Source: Lunatibacter salilacus
GTDB taxonomy: Bacteria > Bacteroidota > Bacteroidia > Cytophagales > Cyclobacteriaceae
NCBI RefSeq assembly: GCF_009797935.1
Contig: NZ_VOLC01000002.1
Coordinates: forward strand, 124,001-188,000
Direction: 5' to 3'
Length of the DNA stretch: 64,000 bases
Under the pieces are notes generated by a model, which saw only the letters and a list, made by a program, of their open reading frames with translations, was not told the origin of the DNA and ran no database searches. Numbering within the stretch: the first letter of the stretch is position 1; each line of letters opens with the position of its first letter. Shown here one piece after another: positions 8,001 to 15,404 of this stretch. The position numbers were made by a program, and so were the translations under genes.

Positions 8001-8296
8001 ATCCAGCGCAATATATTGGTGTGGGCGATGATATCGGGTCCCTAAAGGTAGGTAAACTGGCGGACTTGATCATCATGGATAAAAATCCGCTGGAGGATAT
8101 CCAAAACTCTGAAACCATCACCCATACTATGATTAATGGAAGGCTATACGATACTTCCACCATGCATGAAATCGGCAACGCACCGAAAGAAAGGGGATCC
8201 TTTTATTGGGAAAACGGGCTTTTTCATGAAGCATTTCCTTGGCATGAAAGTATTCGCGGCTTTACACATAGCGGCTGTGGTTGCGGATTACAGTAA
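5015..8296 (+). CDS. Exported amidohydrolase with N-terminal TolB-like beta-propeller
   Basis: About 1,093 residues from the ATG at 5015. That start places the hydrophobic signal peptide (IAGNIWAICLLTLLPCFAQ) at the N-terminus and lies just after the candidate promoter. Residues about 40-640 carry at least seven PD40/WD40-like blades with the signature (V/F/Y)SPDGK, as in TolB and tricorn-type propellers. Residues about 650-1,080 form an amidohydrolase domain: GKTILPGMVDAHAHIG with the metal-binding H-x-H, GHTGIEHNIP, LGAHGQLQGLGAHWELW and the C-terminal VGKLADLIIMDKNPL. The protein ends in an unusual HSGCGCG. Likely a periplasmic metal-dependent hydrolase of a small amide, dipeptide or cyclic substrate. 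The substrate is unknown; the propeller probably controls access. Confidence 0.88.
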   Translation: MFNIAGNIWAICLLTLLPCFAQEEDSKWDVANPSGDWNFKTVDFTTDEGTWMNLDVSPDGKTIAFDLMGDIYTLPISGGKANPIRTGLPFEIQPRFSPDGNWISFTSDAGGGDNVWVMKTDGSDARQVTKETFRLLNNATWMPDGNYLVARKHFTSGRSLGAGEMWQYHITGGSGFQLTKRKNDQQDVNEPTVSPDGKYLYFSEDVAPGGSFEYNRDPNNQIYVIKRYDLEKGETTVITGGPGGAARPQVSPDGKKLAFVKRVRTKTVLYIHDLETGEEWPVYDQLNKDQQTAWAIFGVYPGFAWMPDNEQLVIWAGGKIQRINSKSLEVANIPFSVDAAIQVADRAYSKHPIERDNFDIKMIKDAVTSPDGKTLAFTALGYIWTKALPNGKPKRLTTGSHFEAEPSFSPDGKKILFVTWNDLEKGAIHEITLAGGSIKTLTSEKGIFRTPAYSPDGKTIAYRKEPGNLDQGRTFSKNPGIYIITSDEEDPRFITNAGGNPQFTQNGKRIFFQTGGTFFGSITKELKSVDLNGHDERTHIKSSYGNRLVPSPDNKWVAFIHLHKVYVAPMVLNGQPVDLDDKTTAVPISQLTKDAGINLHWSADSKDVFWTMGDRYYSNKISESFEFLGGEKPAKEKEADPGLPIQLSAAVDKPNGMIALEGARIITMEGNEVIENGTILIEGNEIKAVGPSSIIKVPASATAYDMKGKTILPGMVDAHAHIGAFRQGLSVQQSWQLYANLAFGVTTAHDPSANTETVFTLSEMVKSGTIVGPRVFSTGFILYGADGDFKAVINSLDDARSSVRRTKAFGAISVKSYNQPRRDQRQQVLQAARELGVNVVPEGGSTFFHNMTMVIDGHTGIEHNIPIAPVYKDVLELWSQTEVGYTPTLIVNYGGLNAEYYWYQKTNVWENEKLLQFTPRGTVDARSRHRTMVPDEEYENSHILTSKSVNKLAEKGVKVNLGAHGQLQGLGAHWELWSLVQGGMSNHEALKAATINPAQYIGVGDDIGSLKVGKLADLIIMDKNPLEDIQNSETITHTMINGRLYDTSTMHEIGNAPKERGSFYWENGLFHEAFPWHESIRGFTHSGCGCGLQ

Positions 8297-8438
8297 TATT
8301 AATTACGAATTTAGAATTACGAATTACGGGAAGAAATGAATTGCGAATTACGGAGTGGTTACAGTGATAGTGTTTAATTTTAATAAACGAATTACCGATT
8401 GAGTTGCAGTAAAATTGCTTAAGTCAAATGGATAAAAG

Positions 8439-8786
8439 ATGAATAGAGAAAATGAGCCCCTTTCTTGGGAGGAATTTGAGCGGGTAGAGATGCGGGTAGG
8501 CACAGTGTTGGAGGCGGCCGTTTTTGAAGCAGCCCGGCGGCCGGCCTACAAGCTCCTGATTGATTTTGGTTCTTTTGGAGTTCGGAAATCTTCCGCCCAA
8601 ATTACAGACCTATATCAACCTGCTGAACTAATTGGCAGGCAGATTATCGCTGTGGTCAATTTTGCTCCCAAACAAATAGCCACCATGAGAAGTGAATGCC
8701 TCGTTTTAGGAGCATTGGGGGAACGTGATGTTGTTACGCTTCTCTCTACGGAAAGAAAGGTGGAGAATGGAAGTAGGATTGGGTGA
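8439..8786 (+). CDS. csaA: tRNA-binding protein CsaA
   Basis: 115 residues, the full length of the CsaA/YgjH family, which consists of one OB-fold related to the C-terminal tRNA-binding domain of MetRS and Arc1p. Typical stretches are FERVEMRVGTV at the start of the fold, ARRPAYKLLIDFG, GVRKSSAQIT, GRQIIAVVNFAPKQIA and ECLVLGA near the end. It is cytoplasmic; in other bacteria the family is described as a dimer with tRNA-binding and chaperone-like activity. It is a single gene with a 140-bp AT-rich gap upstream containing repeated ACGAATTACG words. Confidence 0.95.
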   Translation: MNRENEPLSWEEFERVEMRVGTVLEAAVFEAARRPAYKLLIDFGSFGVRKSSAQITDLYQPAELIGRQIIAVVNFAPKQIATMRSECLVLGALGERDVVTLLSTERKVENGSRIG

Positions 8787-8869
8787 AATTCGCAAAACTA
8801 CCGTTAAACCCGAACCCATCATAACGAATTTCAGATGCCTAAAAATATGCGGATTATCATTTGGCTTCT

Positions 8870-11200
8870 TTAAGGCAGTCGCTTTTCATGGAATAAATCC
8901 ACCTCGTGAAATATAAACTTTTCAGGAATAGTATAGACACCCTTATTGCCCAAATCGTCAACAACTACAACTTCAGCATTATATAGGCCGAATTTTTTGA
9001 CCTCAATTTTTTGGCTGAAAACCCCGTCTTCAGCGGACCTGTCACCGGATTTTCCTTGGTCATTTAATGTGGCATTATAGATTAGGTCTGGGTTTTCTTG
9101 CGACCGAAGAGTCACTTCAGCATGGACAATTTTCCGGCCATCGTAAAATTTAGCCTGAAAGATATTGTCACCTTTGACATAGGCCCAATCCACCTGAGGT
9201 GCGGTCTTATCTTCCCCGGATACCTTCAGCGTTATTTCTCCACCTTTGATATGGTGGTCAGGATATTCAGGGATCCAGTATTCTGCGTAAAGCGTGATGT
9301 CAGTTTCGCCTTCCAAATTTGAAGAAATTACCGGTCTACTATATTTAAAACTTCATCCCACATGGTCAAAATTGGACCAGGAATCGGAGACTCTGGTGTG
9401 AGAACTTTTCAAATCCACTAGCGGGCTAAATGAATGTAATGAAGTTAGGCGGTTTATTCCCCCATCATTAACCAATACAACAATGGATTCTCCGGGATTA
9501 GGAATCCCGTCACCGTTCCCCACACCCAGCACCATGGATACAGTGTCCTTTCCTCCTTTTAGAAAAGTCACCTCTCTTCCATCAGCGATTTCAAAGCGCT
9601 CAATGGGCTTGCCCTTGGGCTTTAGATGAAGGACAAAATCCTCCTGCCATTCATTATTATTACGATCCTTTAGCTTTAAGGTGAACTTTTGGGTTCCAAT
9701 ACTTTCGGAAGGAATGTGAAAAACTAAGGGTGAAACTGTAGCAGTACTCAAAACCCCGATATCACCCACCTGAACAATTTTATCTTCCAGTTCTGCGGAG
9801 CCTCTGCCTATTAATTCGGCTGTTATCCCCTCCGCCTTGCTGCCTCCCTTGTTGATTAAGGTTATTTCAATTGGTGTATGTGTCTTGGATGCGGAATAAT
9901 TTCCCGAGGTTATTACCACTGTACTTATCGCAATATTGGGTTTCCCGGAAATTTTATGAATGCCTACTTCCTGCCTTCCTCCGTTTAAATCAATTTTTAA
10001 ACGTCCTTTAAGGTTGGAACGGAGAGTAGTTTGGGTTTTCTTATTATTGTCAAGATCAAAGATCGTGACCTGGTAGTCGTTATTTATACCATACAAAGGG
10101 GCAGTTGTAATTGACAATTTAGTCCGGGGAAGCGTTTCTCCTTTAGTATGTTGACTTCGGACACTTATTTTAAATCCTTGCTTGTCCACATTTTCCAGGA
10201 CTGTAAACCCCGGAAAATTACGGTCGGAGCTAACTTCATAATCCCACACAGAAAATTCAGGATATACATCAATGTGGTTCCATCTGTTAGGAACATCTGC
10301 CGGATTATCAAATGATTCTTCAAAAAATTGAAACATGTCTTCCATGCCTACAAGTTCGTGCCGTCCGGGATACTGTCGACTTTCATAATTGTCCATTACC
10401 TGCTTCCAGATCCTATCTATGTCCCGATGGTAAGCCCGGATAAAATCATTCTCCCCATGATGCAGCCGTAACTTCAAACCTTCGTAGTTGCCGTACATCT
10501 CCCCGTGAAAATACTCCACGGGAAAATCAACAGGCCCAATCACAAACTCCGCAGAACCGCAGAAACTCCCAGCTGCGGACACCAGATGTGGGTATTTGCC
10601 GGCAACCCAAAAGCTCATAAACCCACCCATGGAAAAACCCGTGATACCTCTTTGCGCTCTTTCCGCAATCGTTCTGTAATTCGCATCGATATATTCCACC
10701 AATTCAGGGAAATAATGGGGGAATTGCCTGTGCGTTTCTACAGGTCCGATATTATATGGCCGAAGATAATAAGGTTCATTTGGCCTTCTGTTATACCCAT
10801 CCGGCTTGACAACGATGACTCCATATTTTGATCCCAATACCGCAATTTTCTCCTCATCGCTAAGCTGGGAATCGCTTTCTGATTTTGCCTCTTTACTTCC
10901 AAAATACCTTTGAGACCATCCATGATAAAAATAGATCACCGGGTATTGCCTTTCCGGGCTATCATGATAGTCAGATAGTAAGTATACTCTATATTTCCTT
11001 ACCTCTCCCAACATATTGCTAAAATGGCTGCCATCTATAACCTGTGGTTTTTGGGCTGCTGCGGTTGAAATAAATATCCACGATAGAAGAAAAACCGACG
11101 AACATAAGGCTATACCTCTATTCGTCAGTAGGTCTAAAGAGAACCCGGCTCTTATTATAAACATAATTCCCTCATGTGTTTTAGTAATGAACCAGCTCAT
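8870..11200 (-). pseudogene. Exported alpha/beta-hydrolase esterase (PF00756-like) with an in-frame TGA
   Basis: Read from the ATG at 11200, the frame encodes a signal peptide (hydrophobic stretch ending STAAAQ), then an esterase-D/feruloyl-esterase-like domain: YPVIYFYHGWSQ and the nucleophile elbow GITGFSMGGFMSFW. Two beta-rich C-terminal regions follow. At 9353-9355 a TGA stops translation after 615 residues. The same frame then continues without interruption, and protein-like, from SFKYSRPVISSNLEGE to the stop at 8870, giving 776 sense-length codons in total. The downstream part (EVTLRSQENPD, VVVVDDLGNKGVY) is a typical C-terminal beta-sandwich. The simplest reading is one nonsense substitution, either a recent mutation or a sequencing error. 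The catalytic domain lies before the stop and could still be made. It is 30 bp from the YtcJ-like amidohydrolase gene and may be in its operon. Confidence 0.8.
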
Positions 11201-11229
11201 GTCTAACTATTAAAATTTCAATTGAGTTT

Positions 11230-12990
11230 TCAGTCGAATTCTGTCGACACACTATCCATAAGAACACCCGCATCATAGACCCTCTTTCCTGCCAGAATGG
11301 TCATAACAGGGAGAATATCCTTGATTTTATCTTCCGGGCATTGTAGGATATCATCTGATAATATTACTAAATCCGCTAATTTACCCACTTCAATGGAGCC
11401 TTTAATTTCCTCCTCAAAAGAGGCATGAGCATTATTAATTGTATACATCTCCAGTGCCTGCTGACGTGAAATTCTCTCCTCAGCGTTAAGGATGGTGTTG
11501 TTTTTTGTCCTTCGCGTTACTACGGTACCCATGGACAAAAAAGGATTGTACGGGTTGATGGATGAATTCAAATCCAACTTTACCATATGATCTGAACCTC
11601 CCACCACCTTTATGCCCGCCTCAGTCAAAGACCTATAGGGGTGGAAATCACTCATTCGTTCTTCACCTCTCATCTGGTTTAGAAAAACGCCGTCAAGATA
11701 TAACCATGCGGGTTGCATATTGGCATAAATTCCTAAATTTTTCATTTTTAAGATTGCTTCATCAGTAAAGAAATTCCCGTGAATAATTGAAAACCTCTTT
11801 CCTTTTATTGGGGTTAACGCATTCACTTCTTCAAAAGCTGCCAATAAAGTATCTACGCCTCCTCCACCCGTTACATGTGCTGTAAAATTCCAACCTGAAT
11901 CATCTGCCGCTGTGATGAGCTTGACCAATTCCTTTTTGTTGAGGTACAACTCTCCTCTGTAGCCAGGGTCGCCCCTTCCAAAAATTTCTTTTCCTTTATC
12001 ACCCCATGGCTCACGTAAAAAAGCAGTTCCCGTCAATACACCTCCATCAATCACTGCTTTCAAAGCTCCCATTTTTATCCACTCATTTCCCTTTCCGATC
12101 GGAAGACCCAGATCCTCAATTGCATTTTTCATTTCTTCAAGTGATACGGACGGAGGTAAGGGAAAAGACATATTGAGATATAACCTTGCTGTAAGTTCAC
12201 CATCAGAAAGGAGCTCCTGAAATAGCCGCAGCTCCTCCCAATCGCTCCTCCCGGCAATCACCGATGTAATTCCAGCTTGGTTATAGCGATGCAGCATTTC
12301 CTTTAAGGCCTCTTTTTTTTCCTTTTTTGTTAGTTCCGTTTTTTGAGGAATGGCCAGCGATTCAAAAGCGGAGCGGAGCAACACGCCGTTAGTTTGTCCA
12401 GTCTCCTGATCCCTTACTATACCTTGGTGATCAGAATCAGCCAATCCCGAAATTTCAAGTGCTTTCGTATTGATTATCCCTCCATAGCTTCCGTTGAGGA
12501 AAACGGGATGATTAGGTGCCAGGGAGTCCAATTCTTCTTTAGTCGGTTGCCTGATTTCTTCAAGTCTCGTAAAAAAGAATTTGGGATGAATGATCCAATC
12601 CCCTTCCTTCTTCAATGATGTTTGTTCTGAAATCCATCCAAATAATTGACCCATATTTTCCACCGTTGGAATCTCTTCAAAAAACTCGCTTTGGGAAGCA
12701 GCTACGAAATGGGAATGGCCTTCAATCAATCCTGGAATAACAGTATGCCCTTCAAGATCTATGATAGCCGTGGAATTTGTAGCCAAACCCATTACTTCAT
12801 CAGTATCTCCAACTTTAAAAAATCTCCCCTCCCGAATAGCAACGGCTTCTACAACTGAATGGTCCTTATTCATTGTGATTATTTGACCATTGAATAAAAT
12901 CATATCCGCGGCAGGCTGCTTGGAAGGTGTACAACCTAAAACGGTTACTAATACAAAAGCGTGAAGGTAGAAAATGCAGGTGTTATTCAT
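11230..12990 (-). CDS. Amidohydrolase family lipoprotein (YtcJ-like, Amidohydro_3)
   Basis: 586 residues. The N-terminus is a lipoprotein signal with lipobox VLGC, so it is predicted to be lipid-anchored outside the cytoplasm. The YtcJ pattern is complete: ADMILFNGQIITM, DLEGHTVIPGLIEGHSHF with the metal-binding H-x-H, then HVTGGGGVD, SIIHGNFF and GGSDHMVKLD, which provide the later His and Asp ligands, and the C-terminal GKLADLVILSDD. Family members hydrolyse amide-type bonds in small molecules, but most are uncharacterised. It is upstream of, and 30 bp from, the interrupted esterase on the same strand, suggesting a two-gene unit acting on the same exported substrate. Confidence 0.9.
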   Translation of the reverse strand: MNNTCIFYLHAFVLVTVLGCTPSKQPAADMILFNGQIITMNKDHSVVEAVAIREGRFFKVGDTDEVMGLATNSTAIIDLEGHTVIPGLIEGHSHFVAASQSEFFEEIPTVENMGQLFGWISEQTSLKKEGDWIIHPKFFFTRLEEIRQPTKEELDSLAPNHPVFLNGSYGGIINTKALEISGLADSDHQGIVRDQETGQTNGVLLRSAFESLAIPQKTELTKKEKKEALKEMLHRYNQAGITSVIAGRSDWEELRLFQELLSDGELTARLYLNMSFPLPPSVSLEEMKNAIEDLGLPIGKGNEWIKMGALKAVIDGGVLTGTAFLREPWGDKGKEIFGRGDPGYRGELYLNKKELVKLITAADDSGWNFTAHVTGGGGVDTLLAAFEEVNALTPIKGKRFSIIHGNFFTDEAILKMKNLGIYANMQPAWLYLDGVFLNQMRGEERMSDFHPYRSLTEAGIKVVGGSDHMVKLDLNSSINPYNPFLSMGTVVTRRTKNNTILNAEERISRQQALEMYTINNAHASFEEEIKGSIEVGKLADLVILSDDILQCPEDKIKDILPVMTILAGKRVYDAGVLMDSVSTEFD

Positions 12991-13154
12991 TCTTTCTTTT
13001 TGATCCCTTCAATATAATAAACTTATGCTGAATAATACAAGATCTCAATCTAGCGTCGGTGGAAATTGGTCATGGTTAGGATGTGCAAGGGGGAGGCTAG
13101 GTTCCTTGTCCCACCAAACCTTAGTTAAGTAGGAAACTCGTAATCTAAGAATTT

Positions 13155-13382
13155 ATGGAATATAAACAGTTCATAGAAAGAAACCCAGAAATTATGCTTG
13201 GAAAACCAATCATCAAAGGGACTCGAATTACTGTGAAACTCCTAATTCGGAAGCTTGCGGGAGGTTTTACAGTTTCCGATCTTTTAAGGAGTTATCCAAA
13301 TTTGACGGAAGTACAGGTTTTTGCGGCACTTGAATATGCTGCTGATATCATTGCGAATGAGGAATCGCTCGAGAGGGCATAA
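13155..13382 (+). CDS. DUF433 antitoxin-like protein
   Basis: 75 residues, normal for DUF433. Diagnostic segments are NPEIMLGKPIIKGTRITVKL, where the GKPxIxGTRI signature is unmistakable, and FTVSDLLRSYPNLTEVQVFA, the helix-turn-helix-like part. DUF433 proteins pair with DUF5615 PIN-like toxins and act as DNA-binding antitoxins. Here the partner gene directly downstream is broken, so the antitoxin now appears orphaned. Confidence 0.92.
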   Translation: MEYKQFIERNPEIMLGKPIIKGTRITVKLLIRKLAGGFTVSDLLRSYPNLTEVQVFAALEYAADIIANEESLERA

Positions 13383-13726
13383 TCATCAAAGATGAAAATG
13401 TTTGACAGGATCTTATTGACCAACTGGTAGGCATCGGGTATGAAGTTTACTCAATTCGAGAACACCAACAGGGAATCAGTGACAATCTGGTCATCGAAAT
13501 CGTTAAACGGAAAAAAGTTTTATTAATTACAGAAGACAAAGATTTCGGAGAATTGATTTTCTCTCACGGTATTAAAGACTGTTCTGTTATTTTTTTACGA
13601 TATAATAAACAAGATTTGGATCAGATAAAAAAGAATATTTTTTGGACACTAGAATCCTATTACAAAAATCAAAGTCACGTATTTATCACTATTACCAAAG
13701 AAAAGATAAGAATTAGGCAAATTTAG
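13379..13726 (+). pseudogene. DUF5615 (PIN-like) toxin, inactivated by a lost start and an in-frame TGA
   Basis: Reading in frame from 13379 gives IIIKDENV, stop, then QDLIDQLVGIGYEVYSIREH, LLITEDKDFGELIF, SVIFLRY and an ending ITKEKIRIRQI at 13726. This is the standard DUF5615 layout: N-terminal (K/A)DENV, central TxDKDFGEL acidic motif. Two lesions are visible. The position where an ATG overlapping the antitoxin stop would sit reads ATA (13379-13381), and TGA occurs at 13403-13405 inside the first catalytic segment. An alternative ATG at 13392 is in another frame and stops after 12 codons. The toxin is therefore predicted not to be produced. Confidence 0.8.
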
Positions 13727-13750
13727 ATTTTCGACAAAGAGAAAACTCCA

Positions 13751-14350
13751 TCACCTCACCCATCCCACACTTTTTCTCCATGCCTCATATTCCTGCTTCC
13801 TATTCTCAAAGTCTACCGGAGAGGATCGTTTCTCACTTTTTGCCTGATTTCTAATTAAAATGGTCTGATCTTCCAAGCTGTTTAGACCGATAGCTTTTCG
13901 CCTATAGTTTACTTTATCTAGGTCGTCATATAGATTTGGGCTTAATTCTCTGTTTTCATCCCAGTCAAACTGGGTGCCGTAGAGTTGGGGTTCGCCACTC
14001 AATACGGCAATGCGGTCTGTCAGATAGGCGAGGTTTTTGGGGTTTGCTTTATTTTCTAATACAGCGACTTCCAAAAGCGTCCTACATTTAACCATAAAAG
14101 CAGGCAAGCTGATAGCGTGTTGGATTACCAGCCAAGCGGCCTCACTAGCTTCCTCACCTACCTTGTCTGTTGTTGGATAACCGATCCGCTCAATAAACTG
14201 ATTCAAACAGTCGGCATTACGAAGGTGCAATTTCTCCATTTCCGAGTGGTATCCGTCAAATAATTGTCCCGATGGGACAAGTTTGTCCCTAAGTGCCAAA
14301 TCAGCATCTCTCAGTCCGGTTAGAATGTTGGCGATTTCTTGATTGTCCAC
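13751..14350 (-). CDS. DUF6624 domain-containing protein
   Basis: 199 residues without a signal peptide or membrane segment. The DUF6624 hallmarks are present: DKVGEEASEAAWLVIQHA, then CRTLLEVAVLENKANPKNLA, YLTDRIAVLSGEPQLYGTQF, and a C-terminal YRRKAIGLNSLEDQ. The family is widespread in Bacteroidota and uncharacterised. It is convergent with the decayed toxin gene and separated from the DUF4249 gene upstream by about 50 bp. The conserved Glu, His and Gln residues suggest a small enzyme, but that is only inference. Confidence 0.8.
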   Translation of the reverse strand: MDNQEIANILTGLRDADLALRDKLVPSGQLFDGYHSEMEKLHLRNADCLNQFIERIGYPTTDKVGEEASEAAWLVIQHAISLPAFMVKCRTLLEVAVLENKANPKNLAYLTDRIAVLSGEPQLYGTQFDWDENRELSPNLYDDLDKVNYRRKAIGLNSLEDQTILIRNQAKSEKRSSPVDFENRKQEYEAWRKSVGWVR

Positions 14351-14398
14351 CCCTATTTTAGGTTATCAATTGCAGTAATTTTAAGTTCAACCTAACCA

Positions 14399-15274
14399 TC
14401 AGTCTCTCTCCAATGGTATCTTTACACCTGCGGCGGAAGAAAACAATCCAAAGCCTCCCCGTACATTGTTCACCATCGGTACAGGTTCACCTCCAAACAG
14501 TCCAGGCTGTTGGTTATAATAATGGGTGTAGAAAGTTGTCTGATAGTCGTAATTTGCCTTTTCCAGCGTTTCCACGAGAAGAAAATTAAACGTTTGATCG
14601 GAAATTCCTGAAACATGGTGTTTATCTATCTAAATGGTAACCGTTGCTTCCCCATTTCTGAAGACGGCATCCGTAAATGCCAAACCGGAAAACACATAAT
14701 TTAGCCAAGTAATCGGTGAATCTATCCCAATACCCCGGCTTCCAAAGTAGTTAGGGAAATCATCCCTTTCCTGTATAAATTTCACCAAATAGAAATTTTC
14801 TTCCGAAGGGATATCCTGAATTACAAAGGATATCTCCCGCTTTTCCGATCCACCAAAATCATAGACCGTACCACCAAGTTTCACATCCCGAATAAGCGGT
14901 GCGGCAGGTACTACTGTTTCGCTAAAGACTGTTTCCATATTTGTAGCCCGAACTTCAAGTTCAATCCTATCCCCAGTTTGAATAGTGGCAGGAGTCACAT
15001 AATGGTTGGCGGTGTCCAATTGGAATTCGGTATAATTTTGTCCGTTAACTGTAACCAATATTTCCGGGTTTGGTATTGGTTCGGAAAAGGAACTGGTATC
15101 CCGCATTCCCAGGGATCGCGTGATTGCCAGACGCAGTTCGTCGCCTCCGGCTTCCACGATGGCATTTACCACTATACGTGGCGTATGTTCTGGAATTTCC
15201 AGGTTGATTTCCCTATCAAAAAAATTGCAGGACGATACTGTCACAAACAATAGTAGTTGAATTAGATATTTCAT
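14399..15274 (-). pseudogene. DUF4249 lipoprotein gene with an in-frame TAG
   Basis: The frame begins with a lipoprotein signal (VTVSSC) and the DUF4249 pattern: RIVVNAIVEAGGDELRLAI, GDRIELEVRA, SFVIQDIPSEENFYLVKF. TAG at 14630-14632 ends the product at 214 residues. The same frame then runs on as IDKHHVSGISDQTFNFLLVE, YDYQTTFYTHYYNQQ and GGFGLFSSAAGVKIPLERD to a TGA at 14399-14401. That missing segment is the conserved DUF4249 C-terminus, so the ancestral protein was 291 residues, normal for the family. One substitution (for example CAG to TAG) explains the break. DUF4249 lipoproteins accompany TonB receptors, and the receptor gene lies directly upstream on this strand. Confidence 0.85.
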
Positions 15275-15304
15275 ATTATAAATTTTTTTTCAGTGGCCAT
15301 AACT

Positions 15305-15350
15305 TGTCCCGGTTTATCGGGGTAGCCTGTCCCGATTCTCGGGAGAATCT
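15305..15350. repeat. Pair of small CCCG palindromes between receptor and DUF4249 genes
   Basis: Two adjacent hairpins, CCCG-GTTTAT-CGGG and CCCGA-TTC-TCGGG, lie in the 130-bp gap. They may be a dispersed intergenic repeat or a transcript stem-loop that reduces readthrough from the receptor gene into the lipoprotein gene. Confidence 0.4.
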
Positions 15351-15404
15351 CGCTGCTATAATCACCCCTGTGTGTGACGATCTCGTCATGCTCGATTTCA
15401 TAAC

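Noticed and set aside
8870-9316. A separate 148-residue gene after the esterase
   Set aside because: It is in the same frame as the esterase, starts only at a weak TTG, and the frame between 9316 and the TGA at 9353 is open, so it is the C-terminus of one interrupted gene.
9353-14632. Stop-codon reassignment or selenocysteine as the explanation of in-frame TGA/TAG
   Set aside because: TGA and TAG both act as ordinary terminators in the window (for example TGA ends the genes at 24279 and 25115, TAG ends the gene at 3004), and no selenocysteine-insertion-like hairpin or conserved Sec context is apparent.
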